Shown here: positions 51,099 through 59,523 of the stretch, piece by piece | How the letters are laid out: each line of letters opens with the position of its first letter | Position numbering within the stretch: position 1 is the first letter of the stretch | Assembly: GCA_028821605.1 (NCBI GenBank) | Contig: JAPPFM010000056.1 | Location: 1-64,000, forward strand | DNA length: 64,000 nt | Reading direction: 5' to 3' | DNA from: Candidatus Poribacteria bacterium | GTDB lineage: Bacteria > Poribacteria > WGA-4E > WGA-3G | Position numbers and translations under genes: made by a program | The notes under the pieces: model-generated | Database searches by the model: none | Told to the model about the DNA's origin: nothing | Seen by the model: the letters and a program-made list of their open reading frames with translations, nothing else

Positions 51099-54023
51099 TT
51101 ATATCATTGCTTCACGTAATACCTCGATTGGATGCTTTGGTTGCACACCCGTTCCGTGTTCGAGCTGATGTCTACAAGAAAACCCGGCAGCACTAAGTGT
51201 GAAACTGTCCGGCGGTTTTTCACGGACAGCTCCGAAAAGCCGCAATTCGCCGATCTTCATGGACAGGTCGTAGTGAGCCTTTTCATATCCGAACGCGCCT
51301 GCCATCCCGCAACAACTCGAATCGATCACTGTGACATTATGTTCCGCTGGTAAACTTAGCATCTTCACAGTTGGTTGGATACCGACGAGTGCCCGCTGAT
51401 GGCAGTGTCCGTGCAGCAAGATGTCCCGCGGTTCTACCGAAAATTCCAGCGGCAGTTTGTTTTCTGTTAGTTGTGTAAAGAATTCTTCAAACGAATAGGT
51501 TGCCTCAGCAACGCGTTTCGCGTCAGCGGTACCGATTAACTCAACGTAATCGTCGGTGAGGGTAGAGGTACAACTCGGTTCGCATCCAACGATTGGAATT
51601 CCTTCATTAGCATAGTCCCGAAGCGCGTCAATGTTGTAAAGCGCGTTCTCAACGGCTCGGTCGAGCATCCCCTCTGATATGAGAGGACGTCCGCAACATC
51701 GCTTCTTAGGGAGTAACACTTCAAAACCGCACGCTTCGAGCAGTTCCACCGCGGCTTTACCGATAGCCGGTTCACTGTAATTCATAAAGGTATCGGGGAA
51801 GATGACAACTTTCTTGTCCGATTTTCGTCGGGAATTACGCTTTTGGAACCACTGTTCATAGGTAGGACGTACGAAGGTGGGCATGTCCCGCCGCCGGTCT
51901 ACACCGACTAATTTCTCAGCAATCCATTTGGAAAGTCCATTGTTGACTGCCCAGTTAGAAAAAGGGGAAAACATTGACCCTAAAGGCGCGAGTGTGCCGA
52001 TTTCACCAAACATTCGACGATGCAAGGGCAAGCCGTTTGCTTTGTGGTAATGCGCGAGTACCTCGTACTTAATCTTCGCCATATCTACATTCGACGGACA
52101 CTCTGCCTTACATGCTTTGCATCCGAGACACAAATCCAGGACTTCCTGAAGCCGCTCACTTGTGAGTTCGGTATGTGGCAACGCCCCTGAAATAATAGAA
52201 CGCAACGCGTTCGCGCGTCCACGTGTTGAGTGTTCCTCTTCGCGTGTGCCAATGAAGGATGGACACATCGTGCCGGTTAACGTCTTTCGACACGCGCCGA
52301 CACCGTTACACATTTCAATCGCTCTACCAAATCCATCTTGACTGGAAAAATCGAAATAGGTGTCAATTTTAATGGTGTTGTAGTCTGTCCCGAAGCGGAG
52401 GTTTTCTGTCATCGGTGGGGCATCAACGATTTTACCCGGGTTCATGATACCGGCTGGGTCAAACGCCTTTTTGACTTCGGTGAGTGCCTGATATATCTGC
52501 GGACCGAACATGCTCTCTATCCACTCGCTACGGACAAGCCCGTCGCCGTGTTCTCCGCTCATCGCACCGTCCAAATCCATGAGTAGGTCCCGGACTTCGC
52601 GGGCGATGTCATGCATTTTTTGAATATCGGTCTCGGATTTGAGGTTGACAATGGGACGATTGTGCAGTAGCCCAACGCTTGCATGCGCGTAGTAGGCGGC
52701 AGTTGTATCGTGTGCCGTAACAATCTCGTCAAATCGACGGACGTATTCTGGCAGATTTTCTATCGGGACCGCGGCATCTTCAACGAAACCGACCGGTTTG
52801 GCATCACCTTTCATACCCATCAACAAGCCAAGTCCGGCTTTCCGAGTCTCCCAGACGCGTGCTTTTTCTTCAGTAGTGAAACAACGGACTAACGCATAAC
52901 CAAAACCTGTGCGTTTCAATCTTTCTTCAAGTTTATCCAGCTGCGCCTTCAATTCCGCTTCTGTCTCGCCGTAAAATTCAACCGCCAGCAGCGCGTCGGG
53001 TTCACCTTGTATGAAGGTGGTCAGCCGTGAAAATTCTAACGAACCTCGCGCCATATTAAGGATTGTCTTGTCTATGAGTTCTACAGCGGTGGGATTGCAC
53101 TCTAAGATAGGTTGCATCGCTTCCATAGAGGCAATGAGCGATTTGAAGTGAACGACACATAGAGCCGTCAGTTTGGGAATCGGAACGAGGTTTATTGTTG
53201 CCTCAAGAGTCGTTGCGAGTGTCCCTTCGGAGCCAACAAGGATTTTCGTCAGGCTAAAGGGATGATTTTCATCGCATCCGTCGCGGCGATACGGAGTAAC
53301 TTCTTTTGAACCGGCGTTCGGGATAAACTCATCGAGGTTGTAACCAGCGACACGGCGTAAGATGCGCGGGTAGCGTTTACGAATTTCTTCTTCGTTATTT
53401 GCACAGATTCGACAAAGCTCGCGATAGATGTTTGCCTCTAATGTATCTCCTTGTTTTTTGGTTTCTAATTCTTCAGGTGAAATCGGTGATGCTGTGATTT
53501 CATCAGCGTTGGAGAGTACTAAATCAAGCGACATGACATGATCGATGGTTTTGCCGTAAATGAGCGAATGCGAACCAGCGGAGTTGTTTCCAATGGTGCC
53601 ACCGACGTTTGCTCGACTGCTGGTAGCAACATCAGGGGCGTACATCAAACCGTGTGGTTTCAACTTGTGGTTCAACTCATCTAAGACAATGCCGGGCTGT
53701 ACACGTGCCCAACACTCAGCAACATTCACTTCAAGCAGCTGATTCATGTATTTGGACATGTCTATCACGATTGCCTCACCGACGCTCTGTCCTGCAAGGC
53801 TCGTGCCGCCGCCACGTGGAAGGAGCGGGACGTTACGTTCTGACGCGATTTGCACCGTCTTGATGACATCTTGGCTGTTTTTCGGAATTACAACACCTAT
53901 TGGTTGTACTTGGTAGAGGCTCGCGTCTGTGCTATAGAGTGCTTTAGAATACAGGTCAAAACGCACCTCTCCTGCAAGATTATCCGATAGTTGTTGCTCA
54001 AGTCCCGATTCGGAAGTGTTCAT
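51099..54023 (-). CDS. FAD-linked oxidase fused to Fe-S/CCG-domain reductase (D-2-hydroxyacid dehydrogenase-like)
   Basis: A 974-residue fusion resembling GlcD/DLD joined to GlpC/LutA. Residues 1-480 hold the FAD-binding PCMH domain (LPRGGGTSLAGQSVGEAIVIDMS) and the FAD-oxidase C-terminal domain (GEHGDGLVR). Then come Fe-S motifs: CNGVGACRKTLTGTMCPSF and CLGCKACKAECPSN. The end has two CCG motifs (KKRCCGRPLISEG, GHCHQRALVG and DSSCCGMAGAFG). It likely oxidises lactate, glycolate or another 2-hydroxy acid and passes electrons to quinone. ATG 54023 was preferred to GTG 54062; neither has a strong ribosome-binding site. First gene of the FAD-Nramp-PhyH operon. Confidence 0.9.
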   Translation of the reverse strand: MNTSESGLEQQLSDNLAGEVRFDLYSKALYSTDASLYQVQPIGVVIPKNSQDVIKTVQIASERNVPLLPRGGGTSLAGQSVGEAIVIDMSKYMNQLLEVNVAECWARVQPGIVLDELNHKLKPHGLMYAPDVATSSRANVGGTIGNNSAGSHSLIYGKTIDHVMSLDLVLSNADEITASPISPEELETKKQGDTLEANIYRELCRICANNEEEIRKRYPRILRRVAGYNLDEFIPNAGSKEVTPYRRDGCDENHPFSLTKILVGSEGTLATTLEATINLVPIPKLTALCVVHFKSLIASMEAMQPILECNPTAVELIDKTILNMARGSLEFSRLTTFIQGEPDALLAVEFYGETEAELKAQLDKLEERLKRTGFGYALVRCFTTEEKARVWETRKAGLGLLMGMKGDAKPVGFVEDAAVPIENLPEYVRRFDEIVTAHDTTAAYYAHASVGLLHNRPIVNLKSETDIQKMHDIAREVRDLLMDLDGAMSGEHGDGLVRSEWIESMFGPQIYQALTEVKKAFDPAGIMNPGKIVDAPPMTENLRFGTDYNTIKIDTYFDFSSQDGFGRAIEMCNGVGACRKTLTGTMCPSFIGTREEEHSTRGRANALRSIISGALPHTELTSERLQEVLDLCLGCKACKAECPSNVDMAKIKYEVLAHYHKANGLPLHRRMFGEIGTLAPLGSMFSPFSNWAVNNGLSKWIAEKLVGVDRRRDMPTFVRPTYEQWFQKRNSRRKSDKKVVIFPDTFMNYSEPAIGKAAVELLEACGFEVLLPKKRCCGRPLISEGMLDRAVENALYNIDALRDYANEGIPIVGCEPSCTSTLTDDYVELIGTADAKRVAEATYSFEEFFTQLTENKLPLEFSVEPRDILLHGHCHQRALVGIQPTVKMLSLPAEHNVTVIDSSCCGMAGAFGYEKAHYDLSMKIGELRLFGAVREKPPDSFTLSAAGFSCRHQLEHGTGVQPKHPIEVLREAMI

Positions 54024-54099
54024 ATTTGCTGTCCGGGAAACCGTAAGTGTCGCGAGGCGCACTCGCGGTCGCTGAGAATTAAAAGATCCCTAAAAAAAT

Positions 54100-54129
54100 T
54101 TGACAATTGCTATCTAAGTAAAGTATAAT
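54100..54129 (+). promoter_or_regulatory. Promoter upstream of tRNA-Leu
   Basis: TTGACA at 54100-54105 and TATAAT at 54124-54129, both perfect consensus hexamers, 18 bases apart and about 150 bases before tRNA-Leu. Confidence 0.65.
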
Positions 54130-54281
54130 TAACCCAAGTTGCTACTTACAAGATTTTAGACAGATATATACCGTTTTTGATTGAAAATACAAAGAATTTC
54201 TTATAATTCTGGTGTTCTGCCCTTACAATTCTTGTTTATTTAACGTAAGATAGCAACTTAGATTATAGTTAATCATGTAAT

Positions 54282-54363
54282 GCCCCCGTGGTGGAATTTG
54301 GTATACACAGCAGGTTGAGGGCTTGTGCCTAACGGCATACTGGTTCGAGTCCAGTCGGGGGCA
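54282..54363 (+). tRNA. tRNA-Leu (anticodon GAG)
   Basis: An 82-base class II tRNA. The acceptor pairs GCCCCCG with CGGGGGC. The anticodon stem is GCAGG/CTTGT around TTGAGGG, giving GAG. A long variable arm (TGCC TAAC GGCA) follows, then TGGTTCGAGTCCA as the T arm. No encoded CCA. Confidence 0.93.
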
Positions 54364-54394
54364 TCTTCCTTTTGGACTGCCTTCAAACACCACC

Positions 54395-55546
54395 CTACGA
54401 AGGATCTTCAAGCAATTCCTGATATACCTGATACGTCTTTTCCGCAATTGTCTCCCACGTGAAATCTTTGATGCGAGTAAGCCCACGCTCGACCAGGTCA
54501 TCTTGAAGACCTACATCGTTTGCAATGCGATGTATTCGTTCTACCAAAGCGTCTGCGTCACCTTCGGGAAAAACAAGTCCCGCACCATCAATTACATGTG
54601 GAATTTCACCAGAATCCGAACCGATAACAGGTACTTCGCACGCCATTCCCTCGATAAGCACTCTGCCAAAGAATTCAACCCATCCTGCTGTCGTTCGGGA
54701 TGGCAGGACGAGTGTGTCCATACAATTGATATAGGCGGCTACCTCTTCAGGCGGCACCGCATCTATCCACACAATCTGTTCAGCAATTCCGAGGGTTTCA
54801 GCAGTTTTTTGAAAACCCGGTTTATCTTCACCTTGGCCGACGATTAAGAGTCTATATGCGCGGGTTGCGTCGTGGTTTACGAGGTGTGCTACAGCCTTAA
54901 GGAGTGTGTCTATTCCCTTCATCTGGAGCAATCTACCGACATAACCGATGACGAAGCAGTCGCCGAGTCGCAATGAATTCCGCAACTCACGGACATCCAT
55001 CTTATAGAAATGGCGCACGTCAACGCCATTTGGGAAGGGTGTCTGTTTTCCAGTGTATCCTCGATCAGTTAGAATCTTGCCGGCATTGATACTGAGTGGA
55101 AAGGCTCTGTCTGTTTCTCGAAAGACCCTGCGTTCGATCCAGACGGGTAAAACCCCAAACCGCTGTTTGCTTGGTATGCTAAGTGACGTGCGAAAAATAA
55201 AACGACTGTTCGGACAATACTTTCGTTTCAGCCAAACGGTCTGTAACGCGTTGAGGCTCCACGCCTCTTCTTCTAAGTGAATAATATCCGGCTGGAAATC
55301 CTTGAAGTGGGACTTTACACCTCGGCGATAGTAGAAACGGCTACCGTACCCTGAGAATCGGATTGGACACGGAAATTCCTCACACGGCGTGTCTGATTCC
55401 GGTTCAAAGACAATATCTTGGAAACTTTCATACCAACGTGCAGGTGTCACAACGCGCAGCGTAACAGCCGGACGTTCCGCGATGAGTGCGAACTTTCGTC
55501 GATACGGTTTCATGATATAGGAATGAGAAAGGACTAAAACACGCAC
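54395..55546 (-). CDS. Glycosyltransferase family 4 (GT-B)
   Basis: A 383-residue retaining glycosyltransferase. The N-terminal half includes DIIHLEEEAW and the central NGVDVRHF. The C-terminal Rossmann domain shows FVIGYVGRLLQMKGIDTLLKAVAHL (about residue 200) and the E-x7-E signature region EFFGRVLIEGMACEVPVIGSDSGEIPHVI near 290. It makes a glycosidic link in a surface polysaccharide, glycolipid or glycoprotein. Translation likely begins at GTG 55546. It is the last gene on this strand before tRNA-Leu and converges with it. Confidence 0.9.
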   Translation of the reverse strand: MRVLVLSHSYIMKPYRRKFALIAERPAVTLRVVTPARWYESFQDIVFEPESDTPCEEFPCPIRFSGYGSRFYYRRGVKSHFKDFQPDIIHLEEEAWSLNALQTVWLKRKYCPNSRFIFRTSLSIPSKQRFGVLPVWIERRVFRETDRAFPLSINAGKILTDRGYTGKQTPFPNGVDVRHFYKMDVRELRNSLRLGDCFVIGYVGRLLQMKGIDTLLKAVAHLVNHDATRAYRLLIVGQGEDKPGFQKTAETLGIAEQIVWIDAVPPEEVAAYINCMDTLVLPSRTTAGWVEFFGRVLIEGMACEVPVIGSDSGEIPHVIDGAGLVFPEGDADALVERIHRIANDVGLQDDLVERGLTRIKDFTWETIAEKTYQVYQELLEDPS

Positions 55547-55597
55547 AGGCGTTAGCTATCACTATTTTACTCAGAACGTACCGAGTTTGATGTTTTA

Positions 55598-55981
55598 CTA
55601 CACCTCAGAGTCGTCTTCCATGTGCTCGGAAGGTGCTGCATTTGGATTACTCTGCGCTGTAAAGGCGATTTCATCATCAGGATCTGCTGCGCCTTCATTT
55701 GATGCAGCAAGAACATCCATTAAATTTTCAAGCCGTTCCCGAACATCTGCTCGTTCTTGGGAAGTGGTTGACCGTTCTAAATCGAGTTCCTCCTTAAGTT
55801 CACTGTTGCGGTTTTCAAGTTCTTGAATCTGGGCATCGCGCTGTAGAACATCACTATTAAGCCGTGCAATTTCAGCCTCAAGATCCAATTTATCTGCTCT
55901 CAGTTGTTGAACAGTTGAAATTGCAAGTTCAACGTGCTCCTCAAGGAGCGATACAATACTTTGTTCAAACGATTCAGACAT
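55598..55981 (-). CDS. Small acidic coiled-coil protein
   Basis: A 127-residue soluble protein of unknown function. Residues 20-90 form a continuous coiled coil (AISTVQQLRADKLDLEAEIARLNSDV...IQELENRNSELKEELDLE), like ZapB or other short scaffold proteins. The last 35 residues are acidic and probably disordered. The ATG at 55981 has GGAGGA upstream. It lies 32 bases after the DNA glycosylase gene on the same strand. Confidence 0.75.
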   Translation of the reverse strand: MSESFEQSIVSLLEEHVELAISTVQQLRADKLDLEAEIARLNSDVLQRDAQIQELENRNSELKEELDLERSTTSQERADVRERLENLMDVLAASNEGAADPDDEIAFTAQSNPNAAPSEHMEDDSEV

Positions 55982-56013
55982 GCTAATTCCTCCACGGTGA
56001 TTTGTTTATTAAT

Positions 56014-56928
56014 TCAGGATGGATTGCGATTTTCTATCGCAGTAGTAATATCTGCTTTGATAAGCGACAAATGTTCAGCATCTGCCCAATTTGGATATTC
56101 ATGAACGTAGTGAAAAAGGTACTGCTGCGCGTACCCTACGCCCTCTCCGAAATAGGTATGTGCAAATTCGCGTATCTCATGGTGTGTAGCGTGCCGACGC
56201 AGATAAAGGGTCTCAAAGATCCGCTTTATCCAGACATCAATCGGCAACGCCGCGAGATGTCCAAGTGAAAACAGACAGATACAATCGGCTACCTTCTCAC
56301 CAATGCCGTTCCGACGCATTAATTCACGCTTTGCCTCAAGATATGGCATTTGCTTCACCGATGTAAGTGTGAGTTCACCACTAACAACTGCTTGTGCAGC
56401 GTCGCGGAGGTAACTTGCTCTATAACCGGTCCCGCATGCAAGGAGTTCATCCTCGGTTGCTGTCGCAAGGGCATCGGGATTCGGAAAGCTGTAATCTACA
56501 TAACCTGCGAGCGTTAATTGTTCACCAAAACGTTCAGAGAGTCGTTGGATAATCCCACGAATCCGAGGGACATTGTTGTTCTGGGACAGGATGAAAGATG
56601 CTACTGTTTCCCAGAGTTCTTGATTCAGAATACGCATCCCCCAAAGTTTCTCAATTGCTCGGTGGATGTAAGCGTCATTGTCAACTTTGGTGAGGATCTT
56701 CGGAACGTCGCGACCGATGTCAAGATAGTGTCGGAGGAATGGCACAAAGGTCGTTTCGTCTTCAGTGGCAGAACTCTCAACACATAAGGTAGTCCCTATT
56801 TGACAAATTTTGAGGAGGCGTCCCTTCACGACCCCGTGGTAGGCATCGTCTATCCGGGTCCATCGAAATGACTGTCCCGATTCTAAGGTATATTTCAAAC
56901 TAAAATCCGTTGCATTCCGAATCTGCAT
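56014..56928 (-). CDS. 8-oxoguanine DNA glycosylase/AlkA-like HhH-GPD protein
   Basis: A 304-residue base-excision repair enzyme. The N-terminal domain has FSLKYTLESGQSFRW, characteristic of OGG1 and AlkA-type enzymes. The HhH-GPD core reads ASFILSQNNNVPRIRGIIQRLSERFG, then ELMRRNGIGEKVADCICLFSLGHLAALPIDVWIKRI, containing the catalytic Lys of OGG1 (in GEKVADC) and the essential Asp (PIDVWIKR). It removes oxidised purine from DNA and cleaves the strand. ATG 56928 gives the expected N-terminus; GTG at 56970 would add 14 residues. It appears to share a transcript with the coiled-coil gene. Confidence 0.88.
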   Translation of the reverse strand: MQIRNATDFSLKYTLESGQSFRWTRIDDAYHGVVKGRLLKICQIGTTLCVESSATEDETTFVPFLRHYLDIGRDVPKILTKVDNDAYIHRAIEKLWGMRILNQELWETVASFILSQNNNVPRIRGIIQRLSERFGEQLTLAGYVDYSFPNPDALATATEDELLACGTGYRASYLRDAAQAVVSGELTLTSVKQMPYLEAKRELMRRNGIGEKVADCICLFSLGHLAALPIDVWIKRIFETLYLRRHATHHEIREFAHTYFGEGVGYAQQYLFHYVHEYPNWADAEHLSLIKADITTAIENRNPS

Positions 56929-57099
56929 TGTGTGTCTTGCCAAGTTTCGATGAGGGTTTGCAAGCGACACCCTTGATTTTTACTAATTAGTATATAGTAT
57001 ATTTGAAAAATTAGCAAATTTTTATTGTGAACCCTTCAAAATCCGTTTCCGGTAGACGTTATCACGCTTCACCGCACGAATTAGTGGCTATGCTGCAAT

Positions 57100-57128
57100 T
57101 TGACATTCACGCTGTTTGCATGTATAAT
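57100..57128 (+). promoter_or_regulatory. Perfect-consensus sigma-70 promoter with long leader
   Basis: TTGACA at 57100-57105, a 17-base spacer and TATAAT at 57123-57128. The next gene starts at 57346, so a leader of about 210 bases would be made. It contains a weak hairpin (GTTGAG/CTCAAC near 57195) and a seven-codon frame at 57306-57329 (ATG to TAG) that ends beside the AGGAG site of the PpiC gene. Confidence 0.65.
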
Positions 57129-57345
57129 ATTAAGGATCTCTTCATACATGAAAGTCTGTTAGTTGATAGAAACGTGAGTTTGATAAAATTAATGTTGAGT
57201 TTCGCTCAACTTAGGTTATAAATAGTGAATTCTTTATTATTTAAATTGTCAAATTATAAAGTCTATATATGACTAATATTATATGGTGTTTTTAGGGAAA
57301 AAGCAATGAGTTTAATAAAAAGAAAATAGGAGATACGTTTAAAAC

Positions 57346-59334
57346 ATGATTATCTTTCTACGCGAAAAATTTATTGCGCAGCTCTTTATGTGGGTAATCG
57401 CCATTGTGTTTCTGGTAGGAACCGTGTTCCTCTATAGCAACACGCGGGGTGGAGGTGAAGGTCCGGAGGGAGAGGTCGTTCTCAGGATTAATAACACAGA
57501 AGTCAAGCGCGGAGAGTTTGAAAACGCTGTTGCCAATGCCATGGAATCTCAAAGACGGAGCCAACAGCGGTTCGGTCCTGCACCTGACTTGGAGCAAACG
57601 CAGAAATCGGTAATTGACCGCTTGGTACAACAAACTATTCTCGGAAGTGTAGATATCGGTTATTCGGAAATAGAACGCTACATCCGAAGCGATGCAACCC
57701 GAGTCAACCAGTACAATCTTTATCAACAATATGGAGCGGTAGACCTGTATACAGAGAATATTCGCTTGCAACTTAGTTCGACTGCACTTCGAGACAGTGT
57801 TCAGGGACTTGAGTTAGTGACTGATATCGAAGCCGAACAGGCGTATCGACTGGAATCAGATAAGGCGAAAGTCAAATTTATTGAATTTAATTACAACGAC
57901 TACGCCTCAATAATTGAGGTTGATGACGCGGAAGCGAAAGCCTATTTTGAAGAAAATCGGGACGATTATAAAATTGAAGAGCAGATAAATGTAAAGTTTG
58001 TTAAGGTGAATCCTGCTGATTTCGTTTCAGATGAAGAGGTCAGGACGTATTACGAGGAAAATCAAGCGGAATTTACAACGCCAGAGGCGGTCAAAGCACG
58101 CCACATCTTAAAAAAGTTCCCTGACAACGCAACCGATGAACAGAAGGTGGAAACCAAAGCCGCTGCGGAGGAGCTCCTTAAAACTATCAATACAGAACTT
58201 GCGGCGGGTGCGGATTTCGCCGAACTTGCAAAGACGCATTCAGAGGGTCCCTCCAGTGTTCAAGGGGGCGCGTTGAGAGGCAGGAACCCGAAACTTCCAC
58301 CCGGTGACTACTTCACACGTGGCGAAATGGTGAAACCCTTTGAGGAAGCGGCTTTTGATACATTGGAGCCGGGAAAAGTCAGCGGCTTAGTTGAAACGGA
58401 TTTTGGGTATCACATCATTAAATTAGAGGAGAGGAGAGCACCAGAGGTTCAACCTTTCGCTCAAGTTCAATATGAGATCCAGCAAAGACTCGTTCAGGTA
58501 AGTGGCGTTGACGAGGCAAAAAGGATCGCGGACGACCTTTTGTTTGAGATTGAGATTCAGGACTATGACGAGGCACTCGCGCTTGAAAGGTATAAGGACC
58601 TCTCCCTTACTGCCTTGGAAACCGGACTCTTCAGCCGAAATGCCACGACTATTCCGCAGATTGGTGCGAGATGGGGATATCAAGGATTAATTGAAGAACT
58701 TTTTGATACGGAAGTAAATGTAATAAAAGTGATTGATGCAAAAAAATCAAATGGGGAACAGGTAGAGGCTTATTTCGTTGCTAAGGTCCTTGAGAAAAAA
58801 CCGGCAGCTATCCCACCCTTTGAAGAGATAAAAACAGAGGTGATTGAGGGAAGAAAAACAGGTGAGACTGACGGACTACGAAGAGAGAAAGCAAAGGAAT
58901 GGGCATTTACGGATGCACAAAATCTGTTCAATCAACGAGTTGACCTCACATCTTTGGATGCTTTGCTTGAGAAGTATGAAACACCCGAAGGATTAGCAGC
59001 AGACCGGCTTTCCGTCCAAGAAAGTAATCTGTTCGTACTGAGTCCAAGCAGTGACTACATCGCTGGTATGGGAAATTCGTCGGAAACCATGTTCGCGGCA
59101 TTTCGTTTGAAAGTAGACGAAATCGGAGGTCCCTTCAAGGGCGGCAATGCTGTCTACATCATTCAACTTGTTGAGCGTGAGGAACCGGATATCGCAACGT
59201 TTGAAACGGATCCAGCCGAGAAAACTCGGCACCGTCAAGCACTTATTCAAGCGAAAAAGCGGGAAGCATATTTGAATTGGTTCGCAGCACGTAAAAAGGA
59301 GAGCGAACTCTGGATCCATCCAGACTATCGTTAG
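57346..59334 (+). CDS. Membrane-anchored PpiC-type peptidyl-prolyl isomerase (SurA/PpiD-like)
   Basis: A 662-residue periplasmic foldase. One membrane helix (residues 10-30: AQLFMWVIAIVFLVGTVFLY) anchors it. A SurA_N-like helical domain follows (NNTEVKRGEFENAVANAM and the VIDRLVQQTIL segment). A parvulin domain spans about 240-365, with ARHILKKF, FAELAKTHSEGPSSVQGGALRG and FGYHIIKLEE. A second large helical region (380-662) may act as another chaperone arm. It probably helps outer-membrane or secreted proteins fold. AGGAG is about a dozen bases upstream. A terminator follows. Confidence 0.9.
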   Translation: MIIFLREKFIAQLFMWVIAIVFLVGTVFLYSNTRGGGEGPEGEVVLRINNTEVKRGEFENAVANAMESQRRSQQRFGPAPDLEQTQKSVIDRLVQQTILGSVDIGYSEIERYIRSDATRVNQYNLYQQYGAVDLYTENIRLQLSSTALRDSVQGLELVTDIEAEQAYRLESDKAKVKFIEFNYNDYASIIEVDDAEAKAYFEENRDDYKIEEQINVKFVKVNPADFVSDEEVRTYYEENQAEFTTPEAVKARHILKKFPDNATDEQKVETKAAAEELLKTINTELAAGADFAELAKTHSEGPSSVQGGALRGRNPKLPPGDYFTRGEMVKPFEEAAFDTLEPGKVSGLVETDFGYHIIKLEERRAPEVQPFAQVQYEIQQRLVQVSGVDEAKRIADDLLFEIEIQDYDEALALERYKDLSLTALETGLFSRNATTIPQIGARWGYQGLIEELFDTEVNVIKVIDAKKSNGEQVEAYFVAKVLEKKPAAIPPFEEIKTEVIEGRKTGETDGLRREKAKEWAFTDAQNLFNQRVDLTSLDALLEKYETPEGLAADRLSVQESNLFVLSPSSDYIAGMGNSSETMFAAFRLKVDEIGGPFKGGNAVYIIQLVEREEPDIATFETDPAEKTRHRQALIQAKKREAYLNWFAARKKESELWIHPDYR

Positions 59335-59466
59335 ACATTCTGGTGTTCTATCCGTTTTGAATTTTGGCGTATGTTTGTAATCGTGCGATTTATCGCAGGT
59401 CAAGAGCGGACGATGAATTATCCTACTACAAACAGGATTGGAATTAGTTTTCCGGTGAAATAGATA

Positions 59467-59494
59467 GGCGAGGTTTTCCGACCTCGCCTTTTTT
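59467..59494. terminator. Terminator between ppiC-like gene and sulfatase
   Basis: GGCGAGGT and ACCTCGCC enclose a six-base loop and precede a run of six T. It lies between two convergent genes and serves mainly the rightward one. Confidence 0.88.
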
Positions 59495-59523
59495 CTCGGA
59501 ATTCTATTCAATCCAACCTCACG

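Noticed and set aside
57027-57221. 64-codon frame upstream of the PpiC gene
   Set aside because: Spans a perfect promoter and begins with GTG lacking a ribosome-binding site.
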